A model generated the notes under the pieces. That model made no database searches, was not told the origin of the DNA, and saw only the letters and a program-made list of their open reading frames with translations. The translations under genes and the position numbers were made by a program. 47,475 nucleotides of DNA from Mycobacteriales bacterium (GTDB lineage: Bacteria; Actinomycetota; Actinomycetes; Mycobacteriales; CADCTP01), in the NCBI GenBank assembly GCA_035995165.1, contig DASYKU010000038.1, forward strand, positions 1 through 47,475, written 5' to 3'. Shown in pieces: positions 17,888 through 26,400 of the stretch (positions within the stretch are counted from its first letter, which is position 1; every line of letters begins with the position of its first letter).

Positions 17888-17893
17888 TACGGT
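17888..17893 (+). promoter_or_regulatory. -10 hexamer TACGGT for the GT39-type gene (leaderless type)
   Basis: TACGGT is followed by 6 bases and GTG at 17900, and fixes the start in a long open frame. Confidence 0.55.
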
Positions 17894-17899
17894 GCCCGG

Positions 17900-19405
17900 G
17901 TGGCGGTTCCCAGTACGGATGCGGCGGCGGCGCCGGCTCCGGTCAGGCTCGCGCGCCGGCCGCTGCTCGCCATCGCCGGCGCGGTCGCGGTGCTGCTGGT
18001 GGCGACCAGCTGGCGCTACGGCTACCACCGCGACGAGCTCTACTTCCTCGTCGCCGGCCAGCACCCGGACTGGGGCTACCCGGACCAGCCGCCGCTGACG
18101 CCGGTGCTGACCCGGCTGATGGACCTGATCGGGCCCGGCTCGATCGTGGTGCTGCGGCTGCCCAGCGCGCTGGCGGCCGGGGCGACCGCGCTGCTGGCCG
18201 GGATGACGGCCCGCGAGATGGGCGGCCGGACCCGGGCCCAGCTCATCGCCGCGGCGAGCGTGGCGGTGTCCGGGACGACCCTGGTCACCGGCCACTTCGT
18301 CAGCACCACGACGTACGACATCCTGTTCTCGGCCGCGCTGTGCTGGCTGCTGGCCCGCTCGGTCCGGACCGGGGAGAACTGGCTGCTGCTGCCGGCCGGG
18401 GTGGTGCTCGGCCTCGGGCTGCTGAACAAGTCGCTGATCGGCGTGCTCGCGCTGGCGCTGCTGGCCGGGGTCGCGGTGGCCGGGCCGCGGCGCTGGCTGC
18501 GCAGCGGCTGGCTGGTGATCGCCGCGGTGGTCGCCGCGGTGTTCCTGGCGCCGAACCTGGTCTGGCAGGGGCTCAACGGCTGGCCCGAGTTCGACATGGC
18601 CGGCTCGATCTCCGGCGGCGACGCGCAGGGCGGCCGGATCGGCTTCATCCCGTTCCAGCTGCTGCTGGTCAGCCCGGTGCTGGTGCCGGTCTGGGTGGCC
18701 GGGCTGGTCCGGCTGCTCCGGGCCGGGCCGGGCCGCCCGTTCCGGTTCCTCGGCATCGCGTACGTGCTGCTGGCCGTGGTCTACCTGCTGGCCGGCGGCA
18801 AGGCGTACTACCTGGCCGGCATGTATCCGGCGCTGCTCGCGGCCGGTTCGATCGCGGTCGACGGCTGGCTGCGCGACCTGCCCGGCCGGATCCGGCTGCT
18901 GGAGGTCGCGCTCGGGCTCTCGCTGGTGGTCGGCGCGGTGGTCGGGCTCGCGGTGCTGCCGGCCCGGGCGCTGCCGCCGGTCCTCGCCGTGAACCCGGAT
19001 GCGGGCGAACAGGTCGCCTGGCCGCGGTACGTCGACCAGATCGCCGGCGTCTGGAACGGGCTGACCAGCTCGCAGCAGACGACCGGGCTGGTGCTCACGC
19101 AGAACTACGGCGAGGCCGGCGCGATCGACCGGTTCGGGCCGAGCCGCGGGCTGCCGAAGGCGTACAGCGGGCACAACGGGTTCGCGGAGTGGGCGATCCC
19201 GCTGGGCGAGGCCAACCCCGTCGTGCTGGTCGGGTACGCCGACGACACCACCCGCGGCCGGCTGTTCGGCTCCTGCCAGCAGCAGGCGACCCTGGACAAC
19301 GGGCTCGGGCTGGACACCCAGGAGCAGGGCGTGCCGGTCTGGGTCTGCGGGGCGCCGCCGAGGGCGTGGGCGGACAGCTGGGACGACATCCGCCACCTGA
19401 ACTGA
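17900..19405 (+). CDS. GT39/ArnT-like membrane glycosyltransferase
   Basis: 501 residues from GTG 17900. An N-terminal helix is followed by the first extracytoplasmic loop YHRDELYFLVAGQHPDWGYPDQPPLTP (about residues 37-63), which carries the Asp-Glu pair and the DQPP motif of the PMT/ArnT group. Roughly ten membrane helices follow, then a soluble C-terminal domain (about 350-501). These enzymes use lipid-linked sugars to glycosylate proteins or lipids outside the membrane. The acceptor is not known. It converges with glnA2, with only 12 bases between stops and no visible terminator. Confidence 0.9.
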   Translation: MAVPSTDAAAAPAPVRLARRPLLAIAGAVAVLLVATSWRYGYHRDELYFLVAGQHPDWGYPDQPPLTPVLTRLMDLIGPGSIVVLRLPSALAAGATALLAGMTAREMGGRTRAQLIAAASVAVSGTTLVTGHFVSTTTYDILFSAALCWLLARSVRTGENWLLLPAGVVLGLGLLNKSLIGVLALALLAGVAVAGPRRWLRSGWLVIAAVVAAVFLAPNLVWQGLNGWPEFDMAGSISGGDAQGGRIGFIPFQLLLVSPVLVPVWVAGLVRLLRAGPGRPFRFLGIAYVLLAVVYLLAGGKAYYLAGMYPALLAAGSIAVDGWLRDLPGRIRLLEVALGLSLVVGAVVGLAVLPARALPPVLAVNPDAGEQVAWPRYVDQIAGVWNGLTSSQQTTGLVLTQNYGEAGAIDRFGPSRGLPKAYSGHNGFAEWAIPLGEANPVVLVGYADDTTRGRLFGSCQQQATLDNGLGLDTQEQGVPVWVCGAPPRAWADSWDDIRHLN

Positions 19406-19417
19406 GCGCGGCCCGAA

Positions 19418-20773
19418 CTAGAGCGCGGGCAGGTACCGGGCCAGCTCGAACGGCGTGACCTTGGCCCGGTACTCGGCCCACTCGCTGCGCTTGTTGCGCA
19501 GGAAGTAGTCGAACACGCCCTCGCCGAGCGTCTCCGCGACCAGCTCCGAGGTCTCCATCGCCCGCAGCGCCTCGGACAGGTTGTGCGGCAGGTCGGTGTA
19601 GCCCAGCGCCCGCCGCTCGTCCTCGGTCAGCAGCGAGACGTCGTCCTCGGCCCCCGGCGGCAGCTCGTACTCGTGCTCGATGCCGCGCAGCCCCGCGCTC
19701 AGCATCAGCGCGAAGGCCAGGTACGGGTTGCAGGACGGATCCGGCGCGCGCACCTCGACCCGGGTCGAGTTGGCCTTGCCCGGCTTGTACATCGGCACCC
19801 GCACCATCGCGGACCGGTTCGCGTGCCCCCAGCACACGTACGCCGGGGCCTCGGCCACCGCGTTCGGCGTCGTCTCCCCGAACAGCCGCTTGTACGAGTT
19901 GACCCACTGGTTGGTGACCGCGGTCGTCTCCCGCGCGTGCCGCAGCAGGCCGGCGATGAACGAGCGGGCCGTCTTGGACAGGTTCAGCTCGTCGGAGGGG
20001 TCGTGGAAGGCGTTGCGGTCGCCCTCGAAGAGGGACAGGTGGGTGTGCATGCCGGAGCCCGGCTGGTGGGTGAACGGCTTGGGCATGAAGGTCGCGTACA
20101 CCCCCTCGGCCATCGCGACCTCCTTGACCACGTGCCGGAACGTCATCACGTTGTCGGCGGTGGTCAGCGCGTCCGCGTAGCGCAGGTCGATCTCCTGCTG
20201 GCCCGGCGCGACCTCGTGGTGGCTGAACTCGACCGAGATGCCGAGCGCCTCCAGCGCGTCCACGGCCATCCGGCGGAAGTCGTGCGCGACGTCGTGGCTG
20301 GTGAGGTCGAAGTAGCCGCCGGTGTCCACCGGGCTCGGCTCCCGCCCGGCCTCGGGCAGGCCCTTGAGCAGGAAGAACTCGATCTCGGGATGGGTGTAGA
20401 AGGTGAAGCCCATGTCCTTGGCCTTGGCCAGCGCGCGGCGCAGCACGAACCGCGGGTCGGCCCAGGACGGCGAGCCGTCGGGCATGAGGATGTCGCAGAA
20501 CATCCGGGCCGAGTCGCCGGCGCCGTTCTTCCACGGCAGCACCTGGAAGGTGGCCGGGTCGGGCTTGGCGATCATGTCGCTCTCCGACGCCCGGGCGAAG
20601 CCCTCGATCGCCGAGCCGTCGAATCCGATGCCCTCGGCGAACGCGCCCTCGAGCTCGGCCGGCGCGACCGCGACGGACTTGAGGAACCCGAGCACGTCGG
20701 TGAACCAGAGCCGCACGAAGCGGATCTCCCGCTCCTCCAGCGTGCGGAGAACGAACTCCTGCTGCCTGTCCAC
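19418..20773 (-). CDS. glnA2: Glutamine synthetase paralogue GlnA2
   Basis: 451 residues from GTG 20773 (MDRQQEFVLRTLEER), closely like M. tuberculosis GlnA2 (Rv2222c), which lies beside glnE there as well. Seen: RLWFTDVLGFLKS, GIGFDGSAIEGF, HPEIEFFLL, PGSGMHTHLS and NRSAMVRVPMY. The region matching the GlnA adenylylation loop reads EDDVSLLTEDERRALGY, without the tyrosine, so GlnE control is not expected. The GTG has GGAGGGGAG about 5 bases upstream. An in-frame ATG at 20827 with TAACGT 7 bases upstream could start an 18-residue longer leaderless form. Whether it makes glutamine or uses another amine is unknown; some actinobacterial paralogues act on polyamines or ethanolamine. Confidence 0.94.
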   Translation of the reverse strand: MDRQQEFVLRTLEEREIRFVRLWFTDVLGFLKSVAVAPAELEGAFAEGIGFDGSAIEGFARASESDMIAKPDPATFQVLPWKNGAGDSARMFCDILMPDGSPSWADPRFVLRRALAKAKDMGFTFYTHPEIEFFLLKGLPEAGREPSPVDTGGYFDLTSHDVAHDFRRMAVDALEALGISVEFSHHEVAPGQQEIDLRYADALTTADNVMTFRHVVKEVAMAEGVYATFMPKPFTHQPGSGMHTHLSLFEGDRNAFHDPSDELNLSKTARSFIAGLLRHARETTAVTNQWVNSYKRLFGETTPNAVAEAPAYVCWGHANRSAMVRVPMYKPGKANSTRVEVRAPDPSCNPYLAFALMLSAGLRGIEHEYELPPGAEDDVSLLTEDERRALGYTDLPHNLSEALRAMETSELVAETLGEGVFDYFLRNKRSEWAEYRAKVTPFELARYLPAL

Positions 20774-20834
20774 CGTCGCTCCCCTCCCGGTCCGGGCCCG
20801 CTGTCGCGCAGTCTCCGGCGGCGTCATTTCACCG

Positions 20835-20840
20835 ACGTTA
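20835..20840 (-). promoter_or_regulatory. -10 hexamer TAACGT for glnA2
   Basis: TAACGT lies 7 bases before ATG 20827 and 61 bases before the Shine-Dalgarno-led GTG at 20773, so either start could be served from this promoter. Confidence 0.5.
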
Positions 20841-20905
20841 CCTACGCCACTGAGTTCCGTGTCCGCCAGGGCGGGGCGCGGCCCGCAGACCGCGCCCCCG
20901 ACCGA

Positions 20906-22189
20906 CTACAGCGCGCTGCCCTTGGTCCAGGTCGCCCAGGACACGCCCCACTCGTTGTAACCCGCGGCGAACGGCAGGTCCTTGCCGGTGTTCTTGATGT
21001 CCACCACGTCCCCGTAGGAGAAGCGGCTGTAGAACCAGGCCGCGTTCTCCGGGGACAGGTTCACGCAGCCGTGGGACGTGTTCTGCTTGCCCTGGGCCCA
21101 GACCGACCACGGCGCCGAGTGCAGGAACTCGCCGTCCGGGGTGATCCGGATCGCCTTGGAGATGAGCTCGTCGTAGCCGAGCGGGGTGTCCTTGGGCAGC
21201 CCGTACGACGCGGAGGTCATCCGCTTCACCGGGTACTTCTCGGCCACGATGTGCGGCCCGCTCTGCGTGGTGAAGAAGATCGTCTGCCCGTCGATCGTGG
21301 TCGAGCCGCCGCGGCCCATGCTCACCTTGACGCCGGTCTTGGCGACCTTGCCGTTGATGCGCACGGTGCCCACGTGGGCCTTGTCGTCGATGGTGAAGAT
21401 CTTGGAGTCGCCGATGGTGAACGCGGAGGCGACGTCCTGCTGGCCGTACACGTCGTCGCCGACGTTGAGGCCGTAGACGGAGGCCTTGACCGAGACCTTG
21501 GTGCCGGGCGCCCAGTACGTCTTGGGCCGCCAGTGCACGACCTGGTCGGAGAACCAGTGCCAGGCCCCGGCGACGTGCGGCGAGGTGGTGACCGTCAGCG
21601 CCTTCTCGGCGGCGGCCTTGTCGGTGACCGGCTCGTCGAAGCGGACCTGGACCGGCTGGCCGACGCCGACCGTCTTGGGGCCGCCGTCGTTGCCGGGGAA
21701 CAGGTAGGGCATCGTCAGCGTCCGCGGCGCCACGGTCGAGAACGAGCTGGCGCCCTTGACCGTCCTGCCGTCGGCGTTGGCCCCGACCGCGGACACCGAG
21801 TAGGTCTTGTCGTAGCCGAGCGCGTCGGCCGAGGTCCAGGCGGTCTTGGTCGCGTTGAACGTGCCCTTGATCGCCTCGCCGTCGGCGTTGCGCAGGGTGA
21901 CCGCGCTGACCGTGCCGCCGACCGCCTTGACCGTGACCGGCCTGGCCACGGACTGGGCCGAGGTGCCGTTGCGCGGCGAGATGATCAACCGGGCCGGCTC
22001 GGCCGCCGGCGTCGTCGCGGCCGCGGTCGGCGCGGCGGCGCCGCCACCCCCCGCGGTCCCCTGGGCGGCCGTGGTCGTCGTGCCCGCACCGCCGGTGCAG
22101 CCCGCGACCAGCGCGAGCAGCACTGCCGCCGTCGCCGTCCCGACCGCGCTGCGGCCCCGTACGCTCCCCCGCGCTGAACCCCGAACCAT
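20906..22189 (-). CDS. Lipoprotein L,D-transpeptidase (LdtMt2-like)
   Basis: Forms 3-3 cross-links in peptidoglycan. 427 residues from ATG 22189 with GGAGG 7 bases upstream. Seen: a lipoprotein signal ending ALVAGC, a Thr/Ala/Pro-rich linker, two Ig-like domains (about residues 65-270, including MPYLFPGNDGGPKTVGVGQP) and the YkuD catalytic domain, whose active site reads NTSHGCVNLSPENA with the catalytic His and Cys near residue 370. The domain order is that of mycobacterial LdtMt2. Together with the Rpf-LysM protein it adds a cell-wall remodelling theme. Confidence 0.95.
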   Translation of the reverse strand: MVRGSARGSVRGRSAVGTATAAVLLALVAGCTGGAGTTTTAAQGTAGGGGAAAPTAAATTPAAEPARLIISPRNGTSAQSVARPVTVKAVGGTVSAVTLRNADGEAIKGTFNATKTAWTSADALGYDKTYSVSAVGANADGRTVKGASSFSTVAPRTLTMPYLFPGNDGGPKTVGVGQPVQVRFDEPVTDKAAAEKALTVTTSPHVAGAWHWFSDQVVHWRPKTYWAPGTKVSVKASVYGLNVGDDVYGQQDVASAFTIGDSKIFTIDDKAHVGTVRINGKVAKTGVKVSMGRGGSTTIDGQTIFFTTQSGPHIVAEKYPVKRMTSASYGLPKDTPLGYDELISKAIRITPDGEFLHSAPWSVWAQGKQNTSHGCVNLSPENAAWFYSRFSYGDVVDIKNTGKDLPFAAGYNEWGVSWATWTKGSAL

Positions 22190-22354
22190 GCCCTTGCCTC
22201 CGAACTCCCCGGCCGCCACGCCACCCCAGCGGTCCTCCGCTGGATCTTGACGTGCAGCAGTCCCCAATTGTTGCTCAGCGCACCCAAATTTCCGGTGACA
22301 ATCGCGATACGAGTCCTGCGGTGTCGCGGTTCATCACTTGCTCCCGTCGAATCC

Positions 22355-22360
22355 TAGAGT
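22355..22360 (+). promoter_or_regulatory. -10 hexamer TAGAGT for the first esterase gene (leaderless type)
   Basis: TAGAGT is followed by 6 bases and GTG at 22367. Confidence 0.6.
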
Positions 22361-22366
22361 GGCCCG

Positions 22367-23440
22367 GTGACATCCCGGCCCCGTACCGCTCCGAGCGGCC
22401 CGGTTGCGACCGCCGACGACGTCACATTCCGGTACGCCGACCCCGACCACCGCCTGTCCGGTGTTCGGTTGGCACAGCAGGTCCGGATTCCCGGCGACCA
22501 GCTCGACTTCACCCGCACCGCCGCCGGCTGGCGGCTCACGCTGCCCCGGCCCTCGGTCTGGCGGCTGGAGTACCGGCTGGAGCTTCGGCATCCGGACGGC
22601 GGCTCGGAGGAGGTCTGCGACCCGGCCAACCCGCTGCGGGCGCCGGGCGCGTTCGGGGACAAGTCGGTGCTGGAGTTCGCCGACTACCGGCGGCCGGCCT
22701 GGCTGCGGGCCTCGGTCGAGCCGGGCGAGCAGACCTCGCTGCGGGTGCCCTCGCGCTACCTGCACGCCGAGGTCGAGGTCCGGCTCTGGGCCCCGGCCGA
22801 CGCCGGCCCGACGGAGCAGCTGCCGCTGCTGGTCGCCCACGACGGCCCCGAGTACGACCAGCTGTCCGCCCTGACCGCGTACGGCGCGGCCATGATCGCG
22901 GCCGGCCGGCTGCCGCGGCACCGGATCGCGCTGCTGGCCCCGGGCGAGCGGGACGAGTGGTACAGCGCCAGCGTCAGCTACGCCCGGGCCCTCGCGCTGG
23001 CCGTCATGCCGGCCATCCGGCGCCGGGTCGCGGTGACCGGGCCGGTGGTCGGGATGGGCGCCAGCCTGGGCGGGCTGGCCGCGCTGCACGCCCAGCGCCG
23101 GCACCCGGACCTGTTCGGCGGCCTGTTCCTGCAGTCGGGCTCGTTCTTCGCGCGCCGGCTCGACCCGCAGGAGCGGAGCTTCGCCCGCTACGGCCGGATC
23201 ACCCGGTTCGTGGCCGACACCGCCCGCGGCGTACTGGCCGCGCAGCCGGTGCCGGCGACGCTGACCTGCGGCGAGCTGGAGGAGAACCTGTCGAACAACC
23301 GCGACATGGCCCAGACGCTGCACGAGCAGGGCTACCAGGTCGGGCTCGTCGAGCTGCCCGACGTACACAACTATGTCGCCTGGCGCGACGCATTCGACCC
23401 GCACCTCACGGGGTTGCTGGCCGAGGTCTGGGGCCCCTGA
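22367..23440 (+). CDS. Esterase-D/enterochelin-esterase-like hydrolase (trio gene 1)
   Basis: 357 residues. An N-terminal beta-rich region (about 1-110, with VTFRYADPDHRLSGVRL) resembles the E-set domain preceding the hydrolase in enterochelin esterases. The alpha/beta-hydrolase domain follows, with nucleophile GASLGG (Ser near residue 227) and a C-terminal His in DVHNYVAWRDA. The family hydrolyses esters such as siderophores or acyl-sugars; here the substrate is unknown. GTG 22367 has TAGAGT 6 bases upstream. It is followed, same strand, by a second esterase (68-base gap) and an ATP-grasp gene. Confidence 0.88.
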   Translation: MTSRPRTAPSGPVATADDVTFRYADPDHRLSGVRLAQQVRIPGDQLDFTRTAAGWRLTLPRPSVWRLEYRLELRHPDGGSEEVCDPANPLRAPGAFGDKSVLEFADYRRPAWLRASVEPGEQTSLRVPSRYLHAEVEVRLWAPADAGPTEQLPLLVAHDGPEYDQLSALTAYGAAMIAAGRLPRHRIALLAPGERDEWYSASVSYARALALAVMPAIRRRVAVTGPVVGMGASLGGLAALHAQRRHPDLFGGLFLQSGSFFARRLDPQERSFARYGRITRFVADTARGVLAAQPVPATLTCGELEENLSNNRDMAQTLHEQGYQVGLVELPDVHNYVAWRDAFDPHLTGLLAEVWGP

Positions 23441-23495
23441 TCCCCGCGGCGGCTGATCTTGATCGGCCGCCCCGGGGTCGGGGCCCGCTCCCCGG

Positions 23496-23501
23496 TAAGT
23501 T
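23496..23501 (+). promoter_or_regulatory. -10 hexamer TAAGTT for the second esterase gene (leaderless type)
   Basis: TAAGTT is followed by 7 bases and ATG at 23509. Confidence 0.5.
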
Positions 23502-23508
23502 GCAGGGC

Positions 23509-24255
23509 ATGACCCGCCGCGAGCATGTCGACATCCCCGCGCCGGCGCTCGGCGGGTCCGGCACCGTGGTCGCGTACGGCCACTACGGGCGCCCGTTCCT
23601 GGTGTTCCCGTCCGAGCAGGGACGGGCCTGGGACTTCGAGAACAACGGCATGGTCGAGGCGGTCCGCCCGCTGCTGGACGCCGGCCGCTGCAAGCTCTAC
23701 TGCATCACCTCGCACGACGCGGTGTCCTGGTCCAACCACTCGCTCTCGGTCGAGGACCGGGCCCGCCGGCACTCCGAGTACGAGCAGTGGGTCATCCACT
23801 CGGTGCTGCCGTTCGTCTGGGACGACTGCGGGGGCCGGCAGGAGGTCGCCACGATCGGTGCCTCGATGGGGGCGTACCACGCGCTGACGTTCGCGCTGCG
23901 CCGCGCCGACCTGTTCCCGCTCTCGATCAGCCTGTCCGGCAACTACGACCCGTCGGCCTGGCACGGCTGGGGCGAGCAGGGCGAGGCGGCGTACTTCGCC
24001 AACCCGACCCACTTCGTCCCCGGCATGCACGGCCAGCACCTGGACTGGCTGCGGACGCGGCTGTCGGTGCTGCTGGTGGTCGGGCAGGGCATGTGGGAGG
24101 ACAGCACCGGTGCGCTGCCCTCCAGCCGGCGGATGGCCGGGCTCCTGCAGGAGAAGGGCATCCGCTGCGAGCTCGACGAATGGGGACACGACGTCCCGCA
24201 CGACTGGCCGTCCTGGCAACGCCAGCTGGCCCACCACCTGCCCCGGTTCTGCTAG
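23509..24255 (+). CDS. Esterase-family alpha/beta hydrolase (trio gene 2)
   Basis: 248 residues with only the hydrolase domain. Seen: GRPFLVFPSEQGRAWDFENNG (about 26-46), SVDR-like helical segment, nucleophile GASMGAYHAL (Ser near residue 117) and C-terminal GHDVPHDWPSW with the catalytic His. It belongs to the same PF00756-type superfamily as the preceding gene but is clearly diverged and lacks the N-terminal domain. ATG 23509 follows TAAGTT by 7 bases. The ATP-grasp gene begins 14 bases after its stop with a Shine-Dalgarno sequence, so the two are very likely cotranscribed. Confidence 0.88.
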   Translation: MTRREHVDIPAPALGGSGTVVAYGHYGRPFLVFPSEQGRAWDFENNGMVEAVRPLLDAGRCKLYCITSHDAVSWSNHSLSVEDRARRHSEYEQWVIHSVLPFVWDDCGGRQEVATIGASMGAYHALTFALRRADLFPLSISLSGNYDPSAWHGWGEQGEAAYFANPTHFVPGMHGQHLDWLRTRLSVLLVVGQGMWEDSTGALPSSRRMAGLLQEKGIRCELDEWGHDVPHDWPSWQRQLAHHLPRFC

Positions 24256-24269
24256 CTGTAGGAGGCCCC

Positions 24270-25511
24270 GTGACCCGTGGTGACCGCACCGAGCACCTCA
24301 TCGGCCTGCTGCTCGGCACCGAGGAGGACTGGCCGCGCGCGTTCGAGGAGTTGGTCCGCCGGCTCGGCGCGGTCCGGCACCCGGACGGCACCCCGCACAC
24401 GCTGCGCACCGAGCGGATCACGATCGAGCCGTTCGACCTGCGCTCCAGCCCGCGCTACGACCTGGTCATCGACCGCCTGGCGTACTGGTACTACCACCCG
24501 CGGGAGTGGCTGAAGAAGATCTCGCTGATGGACGACGTGTACCTGCTGAACAGCCCGTTCACGTTCCAGTCGATGGAGAAGCACGCGGCCTACTGCGCGA
24601 TGCTGCGGCTCGGGCTCAAGGTGCCCGACACCTGGCTGGTGCCGCCGAAGGAGCCGCTGGACAACGCGCGCTGGGCGTACACGTCCTCGAAGTACAACCG
24701 GTCCTTCGACCTGGACGCGATCGCGGACCAGGTCGGCTACCCGATGTTCATGAAGCCGTTCGACGGCGGGGCCTGGGTCGGGGTCTCCCGGATCACCGAC
24801 GCCGCGTCGCTGAACAAGGCGTACGACGAGTCCGGGCACCGGCTGATGCACCTGCAGGCCTCGGTCGAGGGGTACGACTCGTTCGCGCGCTCGCTGACCA
24901 TCGGGGCCGAGACGATGGTCATGAAGTTCCGCCCCGAGCTGCCCATGCACGACCGGTACGCGGTGTCGCACGACTTCCTCTCGCCCGACGCCGGGCTCGA
25001 GGTGCTGGCCATCTCGAAGCTGATCAACGCGTTCTTCCGGTGGGAGTTCAACTCCTGCGAGTCGCTCGTGGTCGGCGACGAGGTGCACCCGATCGACTAC
25101 GCCAACGCCTGCCCGGACATCGCGATCACCTCGCTGCACTACTACTTCCCGTGGGCGATCTCGGCGCTGCTGAAGTGGTCGGCGTTCTGCGCGGTGACGC
25201 AGCGGAAACCGCGGCTGGACACCGACACCCGGGGGTACTTCGACATCGCCGACTCGGACCTGTCCTACGGCGACAGGCTGGCGGCGTACGCGACGCTGGC
25301 CGACGAGTACTTCGAAAAGGACCGGTACGAAGAGTTCTGCGCGACCTCGCTGGCCTCGCTGGACGAGATCGTCCGGGACTGGGTCACCTCCCCCGACTTC
25401 GACGCCCTGCTCGTCGACACCGTCAAGACCACCTACCCCGGCCACGAACAAGACCGCTTCGTGTCCCACTTCCGCGGCCTGCTCTCCCTCTGGGTCACCG
25501 ACAACGCCTGA
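24270..25511 (+). CDS. ATP-grasp-type protein of unknown function (trio gene 3)
   Basis: 413 residues from GTG 24270, with GGAGG 4 bases upstream. Seen: a fold-typical YPMFMKPFDGGAWVGVSRI segment (about 157-175, nucleotide-binding Lys), CESLVVGDEVHPIDYANACPD (about 263-283, Asp/Asn metal ligands), and a long helical C-terminal tail. ATP-grasp enzymes form amide, thioester or similar bonds between a carboxylate and a nucleophile through an acyl-phosphate. I cannot assign substrates. Tight coupling to two esterases suggests a small biosynthetic or modification pathway in which one part builds and the others cleave or transfer. Confidence 0.8.
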   Translation: MTRGDRTEHLIGLLLGTEEDWPRAFEELVRRLGAVRHPDGTPHTLRTERITIEPFDLRSSPRYDLVIDRLAYWYYHPREWLKKISLMDDVYLLNSPFTFQSMEKHAAYCAMLRLGLKVPDTWLVPPKEPLDNARWAYTSSKYNRSFDLDAIADQVGYPMFMKPFDGGAWVGVSRITDAASLNKAYDESGHRLMHLQASVEGYDSFARSLTIGAETMVMKFRPELPMHDRYAVSHDFLSPDAGLEVLAISKLINAFFRWEFNSCESLVVGDEVHPIDYANACPDIAITSLHYYFPWAISALLKWSAFCAVTQRKPRLDTDTRGYFDIADSDLSYGDRLAAYATLADEYFEKDRYEEFCATSLASLDEIVRDWVTSPDFDALLVDTVKTTYPGHEQDRFVSHFRGLLSLWVTDNA

Positions 25512-25606
25512 CCGGCGCGGCTTCCGAACGCGGCTCCTGAACACGCGGCTTCTGAACACGGTGCCCCGGTCCTCGTCAGCTCCGCGGTACGGCGCCGGTG
25601 CGCCGT

Positions 25607-25630
25607 TACGCTGGGATCGTGACCTACGCT
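25607..25630 (+). promoter_or_regulatory. Tandem -10 hexamers TACGCT, each 6 bases before an in-frame GTG
   Basis: TACGCT at 25607-25612 precedes GTG 25619, and TACGCT at 25625-25630 precedes GTG 25637; both GTGs are in the same frame, 18 bases apart. Confidence 0.55.
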
Positions 25631-25945
25631 AGGGCTGTGGCCGCCGATTCCCATCGCGCGGATCCGAGCCTCCCGGCCCGGACGCCCGCCGGCGTCCGGG
25701 CCGCGCTGTTCGGCGAGGATCGGGCCGAGTTCGAGCGCGACTACCGAGCGGCTCTCGACCGCGCCGCCGCGGAGTTCGACCTCACACCCGTGCAGGACGT
25801 CCTCGAGCAGTGGTGGGAGCACGCTGCCCTGGCCTCCGACCGGCCCGCGCACCAGCGCATGCTCGCGGCCGCCGACCGACTCCGCGCCGGCCTCCCGGTC
25901 GCCAGCACATCGTGGGCCCAGGTCCGCGCCGAACTCGGCCTGTGA
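25619..25945 (+). CDS. DUF6247-like protein, probable antitoxin
   Basis: 108 residues from GTG 25619 (102 from the equally plausible GTG 25637). Seen: ALFGEDRAEFERDYRAALDRAAAEFDLTPVQDVLEQWW, an acidic helical module I recognise as DUF6247-like, commonly encoded just before RelE-type toxins in actinobacteria, and a C-terminal WAQVRAELGL. The toxin-like gene follows after 12 bases on the same strand. Two TACGCT-n6-GTG units suggest leaderless translation from one or both starts. The antitoxin role is inferred from context. Confidence 0.75.
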   Translation: MTYARAVAADSHRADPSLPARTPAGVRAALFGEDRAEFERDYRAALDRAAAEFDLTPVQDVLEQWWEHAALASDRPAHQRMLAAADRLRAGLPVASTSWAQVRAELGL

Positions 25946-25957
25946 CGCCGCTCATCG

Positions 25958-26221
25958 GTGTACGAGGTCAACCTGCTCGACGAGGCGCGCACGACGCTCG
26001 CCGGCCTGGCTCCGGACGCGCTCAAGAGCCTCGCCGAGCTCGTCGACCTGCTGGCGATCCAGCCGTACGCCGGGCGCCTCTACGGTCGTCCCGGCAGTGA
26101 TCTGAGAACGATCGCGCTCGCCGACGGACGGATTCTGGCGGTGTGGTTGGTCCTCGAGGACCAACAGCGCGTCGAGGTCCTCCGCATCCTCTGGCTGGGC
26201 GACATGGACGGTCTGCGCTGA
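25958..26221 (+). CDS. RelE/ParE-superfamily toxin-like protein
   Basis: 87 residues from GTG 25958. Seen: YEVNLLDEARTTLAGLAPDALKSLAELVDLLAIQPYAG (two helices), GSDLRTIALADGRILAVWLV and RVEVLRILWLGD, the strand order of RelE-type proteins. RelE toxins cut mRNA on the ribosome, ParE toxins inhibit gyrase; which applies is not clear. It pairs with the DUF6247-like gene upstream. A toxin-antitoxin module between housekeeping genes may mark a past insertion. Confidence 0.8.
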   Translation: MYEVNLLDEARTTLAGLAPDALKSLAELVDLLAIQPYAGRLYGRPGSDLRTIALADGRILAVWLVLEDQQRVEVLRILWLGDMDGLR

Positions 26222-26400
26222 CCCGCCGGTCGCGCCGCCCGGGCGTAAGCGGATCGGCGGGCGGCGGCGACGTCGCGACCTCTGATCCGGTCGGAGGCGG
26301 AGGCGACCTTCCGGTCGTGCCGCCGCCCCGGATCGACCGGTACGGACGCGCACGGGTTGTGTCCGGGGTCTCACGGTGCTGTGATGCGCCGGTGACCCGG

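Noticed and set aside
20828-20905. A GlnR box before glnA2
   Set aside because: The short upstream region has no GTnAC-n6-GAAAC pair; only the TAACGT hexamer is supported.
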